A stretch of 64,000 nt of DNA from Blastomyces gilchristii SLH14081. Lineage: Eukaryota > Ascomycota > Eurotiomycetes > Onygenales > Ajellomycetaceae. The DNA is taken from contig NW_003101677.1 in the NCBI RefSeq assembly GCF_000003855.2, forward strand, positions 1,223,506-1,287,505. The letters run 5' to 3'. This document shows, in pieces, positions 24,331 to 37,700 of the stretch; positions within the stretch are counted from its first letter, which is position 1, and the number at the start of each line of letters is the position of its first letter. The notes beneath the pieces were generated by a model, which saw only the letters and a program-made list of their open reading frames with translations, made no database searches and had not been told where the DNA came from. The translations under genes and the position numbers were made by a program.

Positions 24331-27300
24331 AGACACTTGAATAAGAATCAAGAGATAGCTGCAAAAGTGTTAACAGATATAGAAGCTTCTATATAATATA
24401 TTAATAATTATATAATCTGAAGACCGAAAGAGATCTGCTGAGTGAAGAATTTCTGATGTATAAGATTATCTGATAATCAATATTTAATATCATCTGTAAG
24501 AGTAAGAGTTCTCTTGCACTTTGAAGAATGATCTTGCTATATTTGAGTGTGAGAGCTGCAGAACATGAAATACAACCTTATTCTCAGACTTGATTGATTT
24601 CAAAGATTCAATTCACAGATTTAATGACATACATGTCATATACAGTTGATCAATAGAAAAAAAACAGTTCATACAATTCTATTAACTGATATGAGAAGAA
24701 CATTTCACATCTCTGATATAGAAGGATTAAATCTGCTTATACATTAATAAGCAAAGAGAATGATTTATAAGATCTCATCTGAAAGCATTCTGTATGTTAT
24801 ACAGAACCTGGAAGTGAAGAAAACCAAGATAAAGAATATGTAGAAGAATAAGCATATGAAGAAGCTTCTGAAGAAGTATGAAAAGATCTTCTGAACAGAT
24901 CTTTCACTGAAATTGCTGCTGAAATGAGGATTTGTACATGAGATTGACATGAGGGATGCAAAATCAGTCAATCAGAATGCATATTCTCTGTCACAAACAC
25001 ATCTCAAAGAACAGAAGCATCAGATCACAGACCTTCTAGAACATGATCTTATATAATTCTCATCAAGTATATGAGGCTTTTCAGTTCTATTTATGAAAAA
25101 GACAGATGAGAAGTAGTGAATGTATATTAATTATCAAGCACTTAATAAGCTTATAATTAAGAATGAATATTCACTGTTACAGATTCAACAACAGTTGAAT
25201 ACAGTTGAAAATGTCTGATATCTATTGAAGATTAATCTTCTCTCAGAATACTGATAAATCTGTGTAGATAAACTATCAGTTCTGTGAACTGTGTTTAATA
25301 CACAATGAGAGAAGTTCAAATTCCTGATAATATTATTCAGTCTGACAAATATACCTGTTATCTTTTAAATAATGATGAATACAATTCTTTATAAACAGAA
25401 TAAAATCTCATATCTTGTATATCTCAATGATATTCTAGTCTTTTTAAACTCATATAATGAATATCTGAAGCATCTTAATAAAGTGCTTATAACTCTGACA
25501 GAGTATAAGCTCTACATTAAATCAATTAAGTGTGTGTTTAAAATAGAAGAGTTAGAGTTTGTAGAATATGTAGTGAGTGATGACTGTATACATTTCATTC
25601 TGAAGAAATTGAATGTTATAGTGAATTAGCTGCAGCTGAGAAATGTATATCATATACAGTAGTTTCTTGAGTTGATCTCATATTACTGCAGATTCATCAA
25701 GAATTTTATACAAATATCTGCATCACTCTCAGATCTCTTAAGAGAAACAGATACAAATCTGTGAAAGAAGAAGTTTCATTCAATTATCTGAAATGCTGCA
25801 TGTGAAGAGGCTTTTCTCACACTGAGAGAATATGTAATAATATTCTCAGTACTTATTCAATCAGATTGTGATAAACCTTTCTACATCAAGATAGATGTAT
25901 CTGAATGAGCTATCAGAGATACTCTTCTACAGATGAGTAAGAACAGCAAGCTGCACTCAGTGATATACAATGATAGAAAACTATCAGGCACTGAGCTCAA
26001 TTACTCAGTGTATGAAAAGGAATTACTAGTGATCAAGCACACACTGATGTTATGAAATAGATATATTAACAACAGATATACAACAATAATGATCACAGAT
26101 TATAAAAGTCTCATCTATCTATAATTGATAACAAAACCTTTTAAACACTTAGTACATTGAATCTCAGAGTTTTAAGTGTATAATCTTCATATCAAATATC
26201 AAAAGAGATCAGACACTGTAATGTCTGATACAATCAGTCACAGACCTGATTTCATGAGTGAGAGTTCTGTAAACCAGATATAAGAAACATTCATGTTAAA
26301 TGCACTGAGAGAATGTAAGAAATCAGAATGAGTGAACATTATAATCTCTTACTTAAAGAATGATAAGATGTTAAATAATAAGTATTTTATGAAAGTAGTA
26401 GAAGAGATGCTTCTGAACTTCAAGCTGAGAAAATTGAAAAACAATGTTATACTTTACCATGATCTAGAATATGCAGAAGCTCTCTATCTAGAATCTTCAT
26501 TTAGACACAACTTAATGACTCACATACATAAGGAATTCAGTCACTTAGAAAGCTCTGAACTTATAAATATACTCAAATCAAGAGTATACTGACCAAGCAT
26601 AGCTGAGAATATTCAGATGTATGCTTACAAGTGCCTGAATTGCCAGGTTGCAAAAGAATCTAAGAAAGGGTTAGAACATGAGAAAGTGTAACATCAGATA
26701 AAGTGTACAATACAATTATTCAAACAATGAGAAGTGAATCTCATAGACATATTATCATAAACACTAAATGGAAATTGATGAATAATCACTGCTATTGATT
26801 ACACTACTGACTGGCCAGTCATAAAAGCAGTTTCAGAGATGACAGAGAAGGTGATGATGAAGTTTCTACATGATGAGATCTATATCAACTATGAAATGTT
26901 ATATGAGATTCTAACTGATAATAGTGCAAACCTTGTAGAAGAAGTAGTGAGGCATTTCATGAGTCAGTTACAGATAAGATATTATAGAACAACATCATAT
27001 TATTCACAGACAAATGAGAAGATAAAACACTTGAATGAAATCTTGAGTAACATGCTGATAAAATATCTAGTGAACAAGTCTATGAGATTATGAGATGAAT
27101 ATCTCAGTCAGGCACTATTAATCACATGAATTTGATAGTATACAGTCTTCAAGTATTCATCATTCTATCTGTTATATGAATTGCATCTGCGCATTCTGAA
27201 GAATGCTTCAGAAAAGATGAAAGAGAAAACAGCAGCTGCAGATACAACAGTTACAGATACAACAGTTACAGACATAGAATTAAGATTAAAAGAGATCAGT

Positions 27301-27840
27301 CACACACATGCAAAAGCTAACAAGTTACTCCTGAACTGAGCAATTCAATTGAAAAGAATACAAGACTCACTAGTTAAGAAATCAAGTCTCAAGATGAGAA
27401 TATAAGTTCTTATATACAATGAGAGTTCTGAGAAGTTTCAATCTAGATGATTTGAGCTATATAAAATACTTAAATCACATTCTCTGAGAATATACACATT
27501 GAAAGAATCAGAGGGACAGATCTTATACAACTTAATTAATAATTCATAACTTATGAAAGCAAAGATACAAGATCTGAGTGAATTATGATTATTCACAGCA
27601 CTATTATCAGTATTGAAAAAGAAGAAGCTTATAATTAAAAAGTCTTATGAAGTAAGAGAAATCATAGATACTTATGAATCAGATAATCTCACTTATTCTG
27701 ATCTTTTCATAATTATAAGAAAAGAATGAGAAGTAATGAAGAAATCAGATAAATACTATACTTTAATAAGTAATGAGACTGTAGCTGATTGTATAATAAC
27801 ACATCACAGATAGTGAGTGTAACACAGCAAAGAGCAGTCT
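24330..27840 (+). pseudogene. Element C pol: protease region, RT, RNase H, integrase, broken
   Basis: Open pieces at 25372-25629, 26332-26592 and 26839-27093 are all in one frame, so this stretch has stops but no frameshift. RT is at about 24990-25640, with INYQALNK and the catalytic box YLNDILVF at 25420-25434 (Asp-to-Asn via CpG-to-CpA). RNase H, about 25860-26130, has IKIDVSE and NYSVYEKELLVIKH. Integrase, about 26510-27100, has an H...H...CLNCQ zinc motif and the D,D,E core (IDYTTDW, LTDNSAN, HLNE). The SH3-like integrase tail (about 27400-27560) has a segment reading FQSR*FELYKILK. No clear chromodomain follows. Confidence 0.85.
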
Positions 27841-30354
27841 CAAAGTGATAGACTTGTATATGAGTCAGATTACAGAAGAAAAAGAAATTCAGAGTTGAAT
27901 TTAACTATTTACATCAGTTTAATCACAGAGATTACAGAGAATGAACTATCTGAAACATCTGCAGACATGTGAGATCAAGTCATCTCAATCTCTGAGAACA
28001 CTCAGAGATCAGATGAGATTAGTTTCAATGACCTGTTCACTGTAGTGATCTAAGCAGGTGAAGAGAGACAGTATAATATGTGAGATAGAATCACAAAAAG
28101 TGAAAGCTGCTGAACCTAGTCACTGAATACTGTACTATATAGAGGTCACATAAGAGTAGTGACTAGCAGATAAAGAAAAAGCATAAGAAAAGAAAAGAGA
28201 TAATGAATTAATCATCAACTGTAAGAGTCAGCTGTAAAAGATAAATATTATCATACACACTTCATTCATTTTCATATATCACATATTTAATCTATTTTCA
28301 ATGCCACATCACTCAAAAAACATTAAAAATAAAGGAAATCTCAAAACTCAAGATCTGTAAGAAATTCAAGAGCTGTAAGCTGCTCTTATAACAATACTGT
28401 GTATGTCTTCAATTTCTCTATCACTCTGTGTACAACATTAATGTCATTTATCACAAGATTGACTGAAATGCTAATATAGAAATGTACATGTATATATATA
28501 GAGAAATTGAAGAAGAGTGTGAGTCTCACAGAACCAGGAGTTAGAGCAGAGAGAGTGAAGGTGAAAGAAATAGAAGAAGAAGAAGATACAGAATCAGATA
28601 AATAACAGCAGAAGTCATCTGAGACTGAACACTTATAATTCAGTATACACACAATCTTTCTCACAGAGAAGAAAGAGAAAGTGACAGAAGAAGCTTGAAG
28701 ATAGAAGAGAATAGTCTCAGCAGTATTATCATCTTTAATTAGAATGATCTCTGATGCCAGAGTAACTAAGAATCATTATTAGCATATAAAACTGCAAAAG
28801 CAGAGATAATAATTACTGAATAAACACCTGCTGATCTTAGAATTATACATGCAATTACAACACACACAAGGCTTCTCAGAAAGAGAGAGAGAGACACAGA
28901 GAAATACAGAAAGCAGAACACAGTGTGTGAACAGCTCATTTTCACAACAATATCTCAGACAAGACATACAAGTCTCATACTTATAAGTGTAAAAGAGTAC
29001 AACATCTGTGTTCCTGTTTCTGAAAACATGAATATCTTTCACCTGCATCACAAAGTCAGATGACAGATATCAGAGAATAGATTAATACAGATCTATCATT
29101 CTGAAGAAATTCATTAAAGCAGATATTCTCATAATATTGAACTTTATAGTTGTGAAAAGCTTCTTGATATCTATGAATATTATAACTTCATGTATAGCAA
29201 AACTTATAATGATTTCTTCTAAGAATAGAAAAATCAGCATCAGAAAGAAAAGATGAAAAGAGAAAGACTTATAATCTTAACACTGTTGAGAGAGAGAATG
29301 ATTCTCTGAAATGAATGAATAATTATCTCATTATGAATATTTAAAATAAATGTAATAATCAGCATTCATGACTGAGCTTCAGATTGTTATTTTGTACACA
29401 GTCTTCATACAATAAATCATTCTAAGAGTTAGTAAGAAGAATGAGAGTGTACACACTGAGAAATATGATTTATTAAGTCTATACAACATCTTCTTGAAAC
29501 AGAGAGAGCTGATAATGAAAGCAGAGACAGCAAAACCAGGAGTAGTGAGAGTGAGGATCACGGGAACAGGGGTAGCAGGAGTGAGAGAACCAGATATAGA
29601 AGCAGATGTAGAAGATTGAGAGAGAGTGACAGAGAAAGAAACAGAGAGAACAGAGAGAGACACAGAAGATTCAGCCACATATAACATGAGCAATTTCTTC
29701 ATTATCATGTTCTTCAAGTTTTCAATCAATGATTCAACATTGAGTTCACTATTATCAGTGAATATGAATCTGTCAATGCATGAGAATTCTATATAAATAA
29801 AAACAATATATCAGCATCTGCATTCATGTAAAATCATGTCAGAAAATACAATCAGAAACTCACTGAGAAGAAAACAGTTAAGAATATATAAGAAGATGAA
29901 GAAGATATGTCATTCATGATAGTATATTCTGACAATCATTAGAAGATAAACAAGTTCTGATCATATTTCACAATGTATTATACTTACTGCTAATGAACTG
30001 CTCAGTATGAGCACTACAATGATGCTTGTTATGAGAATGAGAAGTCATTGTCAGAAACATGTACAATGTGATAGATGAATAGATGAAAAGAGTTGAATAG
30101 AAGAAGAAGTAGGAATCTTGAATAAGGTAGTAACATTCAATGATGATGATGATGAAGAAGATGATTAAAGAATGAGAAAAGTTAGTGAATAAGTGATATA
30201 ATATAGTGAAAGTTTCTTTATAAGAGTATACACAGAACACTAGCTGAATCAGGAATAGATTATAAGATTATGAACACTAGTGACGCGCTAATCCGCATGA
30301 AGCTAGAACAGATGTCATGATCACATGAGTGTGACTGAATCTGGTGAGAGAGGA
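27841..30354. other. Extra 2.5-kb region between integrase and 3' LTR of element C
   Basis: Ty3 elements normally have little sequence here. The plus strand is rich in purines with short charged segments and many stops. The minus strand shows long open stretches in one frame (see the antisense entry). It could be a captured sequence, a decayed extra ORF or an older insertion not recognised. No LTR or terminal repeat marks an insertion. Confidence 0.5.
28386..29810 (-). pseudogene. Possible antisense ORF in element C, unknown function
   Basis: On minus, in a single frame, 28772-28386 (129 codons) and 29810-29382 (143 codons) are free of stops, and the 237 codons between them contain nine. In 29382-29757 I counted about nineteen minus-strand stop triplets in the other two frames and none in this one. 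The peptide is Ser/Thr-rich (SVSSSSSISFTFTLSALTPG; SASISGSLTPATPVPVILTL) with hydrophobic stretches. No family is recognised. Purine bias of the plus strand is an alternative explanation. Confidence 0.35.
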
Positions 30355-30539
30355 TGTGATTCAGAAGAACATATGATGGTTTGAAAGAACATACAACTGT
30401 CAGATAATAACGCGGCCGCTTCCAAACTTGCTTATGAGTGTAAAGAGGCCATAGCAGCCGCTAATTAATTTAGCGTATGATATATAAGATGCCGGCGTAC
30501 GCCTGTAATCGTACGCTGGCTCAAGCAACCTTTGAATCA
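30355..30539 (+). repeat. 3' LTR of element C
   Basis: 185 bp, same length as the 5' LTR. It differs mainly by CpG-to-TpG/CpA and GG-to-GA changes in the first third, while the last third keeps CpGs lost from the 5' LTR. Confidence 0.9.
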
Positions 30540-30545
30540 CATAAG

Positions 30546-33500
30546 CAAGAGTTTTCACTGTTTGAACAGGCTTCTAAGTCTCTGAGATCACTCTCAAAGA
30601 AGTCACTAATTAATGTCAATGTGAAGTGTGCATCAACTGTAACTGATCAGAACACATTGCTTTCAACTGCTGATCAGTCTATGTGCCTTCTCACTAGAAG
30701 AATGAATCAGTGCCTGTCTATGTCAATCACATTGCAGTGAAGAAAGATTCAGAAGATAACTATAAGAATATCTCAGTGAAACAGAGAAAAGATTAACTTC
30801 TATTCAAATTTATAAACAGAAGCTTGAAGAGATCAGACAACAATGATTTAAAGAGAAAATAACAATGAATGTGATTCTTGTATCTACTGTGATTCATAAT
30901 ATATATAATATGAAAGCTATGATAGACAGCAGTCTATGCTATTATGCAATAATAAAATCTTCTGTTATAAGATGTCATAATCTTCAGCATATCTCTTTAT
31001 CAAAATTCTGACTTCTTGCAGAATTTAATGATCTGAAAGATGTTTGTATCTGTTATATAATGAAACTAAATATAGATGTGAGAGAACATTAATATAAAGA
31101 TGTCTATGTATATGAAGTTGATAATCTTAATTATAATCTTATATTAGAACTTGTCTGACTATCTGAATAAGACATCTTGCTGAATACTTGAAACAGAAGC
31201 TTGATATTCTCTAATGATGATAGAATTCATAAAGATAATATTCACAAGACTATGAATCTTACACAGATCTCTGTCAATGCTTATAAAATACTCTGAAAAA
31301 GAAGTTATTATTAAAATCACTGATAGAGTCACTGATAAGTTTACTGACAGCAGAATTATATATCAATCTATTTCATCAGTCTGACTGATATTAAAAAGAC
31401 TCTAGAAAAGTTATTCTGTGTTATAATAACAGATTCTCATACAAAACTCTCTTAATAATATTATGAATATCTAGATATCTTCTGACAAGATAATATTATG
31501 AATATATCTCTCTTACAAGATTCTGAAGTGAATCACAGTATCAAGTTAGAGAAAAAGAATGATAAGAACTCTGAACTGTTATGAGACTCTCTTTATAATA
31601 TATTCCGAGATGAACTTCTTCTTTAAAAGACACTCAATGATCTGTTGAATAAAGAATTCATACATATTAGTAACTCTTTCATCACAGCCTCTATTCTCTT
31701 TGCAAAGAAACCAGATAAAGAACTTCAGTTCTGTGTGAATTATCAAGAATTGAACAGATTAACAAAGAAAGACTGTTATTCTTTATCTCTTATCAATAAA
31801 ACTCTAGCTCATATTGAACAAGCTCAATGATTTACAAAGTTAGATATCATTATCACATTTTATAAGATCTGCATCACTGAAGAAGATGAGTGACTTACAG
31901 CATTCTGAACATGATATAATCTCTTTGAATGAGTAGTCACACTCTTTGAACTGATCAATATTCTCAGTATATTTCAGAAGTATATTAACTGAGTACTCTG
32001 AGACTTTGTTGATAAATTTGCATCTATTTATTTAGATGACATTCTCATCTTCACTGATAGATTCAGAAAGAAACATTAAGAGCATGTGTAAAGAGTATTA
32101 CAATAACTATGAGAAGTGAAACTATCAATTGATATTAATAAGTGTGATTTCAAAGTCAAGAGTACTAAATACTGAGGTTTCATCATAGAAGCTGATAAGA
32201 GAATCTGAATGAATTCTGAGAAGATCTCTGCTATTCTTGAATAAGAGACTCTGTGTACTGTGAAAGATATATGAAGCTTCATCAGATTTGCTAACTTCTA
32301 TCAGCAATTTATATGAAACTTCTCAGATATTATGAGATCACTTACAGAACTCACTAAGAAAGACTCAGTATTTCAATGATCAGTAGACACTGAAGCTGCA
32401 TTTATACAGATAAAGAAGATGTTCATTAATATCTCTCTGCTGATAATATTTAATTCTGATTGTGAGATAGTTGTTGAAGCTGATTTCTCTGACTATATGA
32501 CAGAAGAAGTGATATTATAATATAATGATGAAGATATTCTATAATCATATATCTTCATATCTAAGAAACTGAGTCTCACTGAATACAATTATGAGATCTA
32601 TGATAAGAAACTTCTTACAATTGTACACTGTTTAGAAGAATGAGACTCTGAACTCTGAAGTATCTCTGAATTTGAGATAGTCACAGATCATAAGAATCTT
32701 AAATACTTTATAACTATCTATAAACTCACTGAATAACAGATACAATGATCTGAGTTCTTAAGTCACTTTCATTTTATAATACACTACTGTTCTGACAGTC
32801 AGAACTCAATGACAGATGCTCTCTTATAATAAGAGTAAGATATGTCATCTGATGTAACAGATACTCACTGAATGAACTGAGAGCATCAGCTCTTGAATCT
32901 GAAGATACTAGTTAATCAAGATGAAACAGCTCATGACACTATATATGTTTCTCTGATTAGAACTGTCACTGATATCTCAACTTCTTCTGAATCTATATTA
33001 GATAAGCTATAATATACAGCAGCTTAAACTGATGAACTTCTTCAAGCACTCACTGAAGCAGTATGATAAGAAGCATTCTGATTTTCTTCAGAATTATGTG
33101 TAAGAACTGACATCTTAGAATATTTAATTGATAATAATAACACTCTACAATTCTGTAAATGATGCTGAGTCTCTTACTCTGAACTCTTACACACTCAGAT
33201 AATGCAAGAGATACATGATTCATATATAACTGATTATTCAGATTATGAATAACTGTATAGAATAATCTTCTGAGAGTTCTATTAATCTGAGATATTAAAC
33301 AGCATCAGATACTTTATTCAAAACTGCAATCACTGTTCTTCTATTATCTTATAAAAGAACTGTAGAAAAGATCTACTGAAATCACTTGATATTTCTGATA
33401 GAATCTGATAAGATGTAGTAATTGACTTTGCTGTTGATCTATCTAAGAGTAAGAATTATAGAAACATTCTGATCATCATTGACTGACTAAGTAAAGATAT

Positions 33501-34470
33501 AATATTAAAACCTTGTAATAAGATGAATACTGAACAAGTCACTGAAGTCTTCTTACAGAGTTCATTCTATCAGATACATGAGTTATCAAGATCAATAGTA
33601 TCAGATCAGAACTGTTAATTCATAAGTACTCTCTAAATAAGAATCTGTCAAGTTCTCAAGATTATATGCTGTCTATCAACTGTCTATCACTCTGAGACTG
33701 ATAATGCATCAGAACAGATAATTCAGACTGTAAAGAACTATCTCTATAAGTTCTGTAATTACTTATAAGATAATTGACATGATCTGCTTCTATATACAGA
33801 GATTACTATCAATGAATGAGATGTTATTTTAACAGATATAAGTCTGTTCTTTCTTACACATAGTTATTATATGAAGGTGTTAAATCTTCTAGAGATCACA
33901 CAGTTCACACTGAACTCTCACAGTTTAATTCAGATCACTGATAATATAGTAATAAAGCTTCAAAATATCTGTGATTGAGCAGAGACCTTCATGACAACTG
34001 TGAAACAAGATCAAGAGAATTAAATTAATGTTCACTGAGACTCTGCTGAATAATATAAGATAGAAGATCTGATATGATTGAATCTTAAGAATATATAAAT
34101 CATACATTCATCTCATACACTAGATTACTGCTATTTCAGATATAAAGTGATAGAAGTTCTAGATAGTTATAACTACTGTCTTAACATATTATCAGAAATT
34201 CATGATATATTTCATATAAGCTTACTCTGCTGTACTGTCACTGATTCATTCTCTTCTCAACTGACTTCTGACTGACAGTCATCAGACATCATAGAAGAAG
34301 ATAATGAGCTTGAGTGAGAGATTAAGAATATTCTTGATAAGAGACCTCACAGCTGCAGTCAGTAATATCTTATAAAATGAGTCAGCTACAATCAATCAAT
34401 CTGAACTCTGAGTTCTGTGTTATCTGAAACAGCAGCTCTTGACTGATGAGAACTGCTTCTGAAAGATGAG
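30546..34470 (+). pseudogene. B1 gag end and pol with chromodomain, broken
   Basis: Gag resumes at 30546. A retropepsin-like domain lies at about 30870-31210 (MIDSS for MIDSG, later YNLILELV). RT, about 31570-32300, includes FCVNYQELNRLTKKD, LDIIITFYKI and an intact YLDDILIF at 32029-32052. RNase H is near 32440-32720 with [16 protein letters not shown]. The integrase zinc region and core follow at about 33180-33800 (VVIDFAVDLSKSKNY, IVSDQNC). A chromodomain sits near 34290-34460, with EIKNILDKRPHS, Trp positions mostly TGA, and LSSVLSETAALD. RT and the start of pol share one frame. It is inactivated by stops. Confidence 0.85.
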
Positions 34471-34476
34471 AGCTAA

Positions 34477-34784
34477 TGTAGTGAGCTGCATCTGATCAAT
34501 CATATAGACTATTTCATTACACTTCATAGATTCTTTCACTTCACTCTTGAACACATACACTTCAATTCTTGGTCATTCTCAATCATCAATCCTCAGCTGT
34601 TATAAACATGTATAGATTCTTCCACTCTAAAGCTTCACTGCATACATTATTATATATGTGTATAAATATTCACTCTGATCACTGATTTCTACACTTTCTC
34701 TTTCTTTCCTTCTCTAATGTTTTTCTCTTTGTTATATAAGACCTATCAATATTATACTGATCTATTCAGCGTAGGCCTTTTACA
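34477..34784 (+). repeat. 3' LTR of B1
   Basis: 308 bp, matches 20842-21150 but with nearly all CpGs lost (for example TGTAGTGAGCTGCATCTGAT at its start). Confidence 0.9.
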
Positions 34785-37700
34785 CATTTCATTCTTTATC
34801 AATTCAATAATAGTAAGATATAATATAAGAAGCTCATGATCTTCAGTGTTAATTCTCTGTAAGAATTCAGGTTTTCTTTCATCTTCTATACTAAGTTACA
34901 CAGCTGTCTTATCAGTATTATTTCTGAGCTTCAGAGAATCTCAACTCTCTGCAGCTAGCTTCTTCTACAGTGATAACAGAGATTCTTTTATAGAATTCTT
35001 CTTCTTATCAACAATATTATAATCAGATTATTTAAACAGTATATTGACAGAGTTAAGCTGATCTGAATAATATCAGATATAGAAATCATACTCTGAAAGC
35101 AGCTCTACTCATCTAACTTGACATTCTGTTAAGCTCTTTGTTATTAAGAAGTAACACATATTTGCATAATTAGTAAGAACTTACACTGAGTACTTACTAC
35201 TCTGAAGATAATGTTATCAGATCTTAAAGAATTTAACAATTACTAATATCTTTTAATTATGAATATCATATCTTCTCTGTGTAAGTAATAACTTCTTGAA
35301 AAAGAAGATCACTGATCTTTATTTATAACATCTTATAGACTCTGTGAAAAAGTCTTCTCTTACAGATATCTCATTATCTGTATTCTCAGAGTTTATTATT
35401 CTCTGATTCTTTCAACATTGAAAGATCTCTGATATTAACTGTGAAAAGATTTCACAGATCTCATTCTCAGATATATCAGTCTTATACTAACTGAGTAAGT
35501 CAGAGTTAAAGTGATTCAGTATTATAATATCTATAAAAGCTTGTTTCAATTCTGCAAATGCCTGTACAGTGTCTTGAGTAAGAATAAACAGTCTTATTTT
35601 CCTGTCTTTCACACTTCTCTTTAATAGATCTGTAAGAGAGACAGTAATCTATAAATATATATAGATGAATTGTCTGTAGAAATTTATAAATTCTAGAAAT
35701 ATCTGCATCTCATAATATATTCACAGTATCAGTCAGTTCTTAATAACAGAGACCTGACTTCTATTCATTGAAATACTGTTCATCTTAATAATATAATCTA
35801 AGAAATCAATCTTCTGCATGTAGAATAAGTATTTTTCAGTATTTATATAAAGTTAATACTGTCTCAAGTAACTTAATACTTCTTAAACATAAGTATCATA
35901 TTCTTTCTTCATTTTTGAGAAGATTAGAATGTTGTTTAAGTATACTATGCAGAAGACATTGATAAGACTCTGCAGTGTCTCATTTATATAGATCTGAAAG
36001 ATGGTTAAAGTGTTACAGAGATTAAAAGATAAAACAAGATATTTAAAATTACTGTACTTAGTATGAAAAGCTGTTTTTCAAATATTATCTTCATTAACTC
36101 TGATTCTATGATAGATATTCTATATATCAATCTTTGAGAATATCTTTACTTCAGATAATTAATCAATCATCTTATTAATTAATAGTAATGAATAGTGATT
36201 TTTAATCATCATCTTATTAAGGTCTCTGTAGTCTATACATAGATGTAGCCTACTGTTCTTCTTGAGTATAAAGAGTATAAGCATCTCTGTCAGACTCTTT
36301 GATGAGGCCCCGGTGGCCGAATGATTAATGCGGCCACCCGGTAGCGCCTTGGCGTGGGAAACCAAGGCGTGTGGGTTCGAAACCCGCAGGGAATACATTA
36401 AATCCGGAACTCAAGCACCTCAGGTTTCTAATAAATACAGAGATGTACAAATCGCTCTAATAAATCGCTCTATGTTCCTGGGCTGGGAAGTTATTATCGC
36501 ATGTATCTAATTGTCACTTCTTTGTATTTTCTATGTTCTTGTTATCTTGGCATGGTCTTAACACCTGTATTTTCTCCTGTATAATCAACACTTGGCCTGT
36601 ATTTAACATCACGCAAGGACTCATCATAAGCTCTGCTTGCATATGAGTATAATGGAAGAATAATAATAATAATAATAATAAACTCTTTGATGAGTGTGTT
36701 CAGTTCTTTAATTACACTTTCTCAAGATATTTATGCAGAATATTCAATTTCTTTACAGACAAGTTGTAAAGAGATCTGTACAGTATTATTACATCATCTT
36801 CAAGACAGATCTTATGTCACATTTTAATATCAGAAAACTTTGCTACTTTTCTTTCTGAAAAGACATTCTTATAGTCTGTAAAGAGATATTGTATATATTC
36901 ATCTTTAATAATGAATACTGCTGTTAATCTTGTAGTGAGAGTGATAACTTCTTTATCTGTTCTTAAGTCTTAGTTATCTGTTATATAGTATATTAACTCT
37001 ATTCATTTCTTAAGATTCTTTTAATAAAACTCTTCAGATTTCTCTATTATTATCTCTTCATCAGTGAGATAATATCACTATATTTAAGTAACTCAGTCAA
37101 TGAGAGAATTGTTTTCTCTTAATTATAAAAGATCTAGAATAATGTTCTTATCTATAATATTAACAGTGTGAAGAAGCAGACTGCTCTTCTTAAAGATTTC
37201 TTCTAAGTCTGTAGTTACATACTTCACTTGAATTATATTAAAACAGTGATACTTTATTTTATCAGTAAATTTTATATAATTTAATAAATCTATCTTCTTT
37301 CAACTCTTCATTAAAGAAAAGAAATAGAATATAAAGTTAATATTCACTTCAGAGTTGAGTAGATATCTCACTGATATCTTCTTATTTAGAGTATATATTA
37401 TAATTGTAATATGAACTTGAAGATATAAGAATTATTAATTCTTCATTTCTTTCTCTTCTTTATCTTCTATGAATACATTTGTCAGAAGAGAAGTTAACTT
37501 TGAGAAAATATCTTCTTAATTTCTTCTCTTCTTCAGCTTCTTATAATTACTAGTATAGTAATTATCAGCTCTACAGTTAAAACAGAGATCTTTATTAAAT
37601 CTTTTTTAATATTTCTTCACAGTAAGTGAAGAATCAGAATACTTGAACTTCTTCTTTACTTTCTTCACACTGAAGCTGTCACAGCATTACTTAGATTCTA

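Larger units (their letters stand above)
22299..30539 (+). mobile_element. Ty3 element C inside B1
   Basis: 8.2 kb with 185-bp LTRs (22299-22483 and 30355-30539), both TGTG...TCA. Target duplication CATAAG lies at 22293-22298 and 30540-30545 (6 bp, or 5 bp plus a chance match). The purine tract GTGAGAGAGGA precedes the 3' LTR. The internal region encodes gag with zinc knuckle, RT, RNase H, integrase with an SH3-like tail, then about 2.5 kb of unexplained sequence before the 3' LTR. C is the youngest insertion in this stack. Confidence 0.92.
20842..34784 (+). mobile_element. Ty3 chromovirus B1, split by element C
   Basis: The LTRs are 20842-21150 and 34477-34784 (309 and 308 bp), TGTGG or TGTAG start and ...TTATA/TTACA end. 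Target duplication CATTT is exact at 20837-20841 and 34785-34789. Removing element C (22299-30539) and one CATAAG rejoins the gag frame exactly as in the uninterrupted copy B2 at 42465-42480. The internal region gives gag, protease, RT, RNase H, integrase and chromodomain. The 5' LTR keeps a GC-rich start while the 3' LTR is further mutated. Confidence 0.93.

Noticed and set aside
29968..30240. Extension of the antisense ORF of element C further toward the 3' LTR
   Set aside because: This open piece is in a different frame from the 28386-29810 frame, and that frame has several stops between 29811 and 30240, so I did not extend the call.
36307..36393. Functional tRNA gene
   Set aside because: Only the head of a ~375-bp SINE with target duplications; it recurs at 43118-43204 as part of the same repeat, and no complete cloverleaf with a clear anticodon arm was found.
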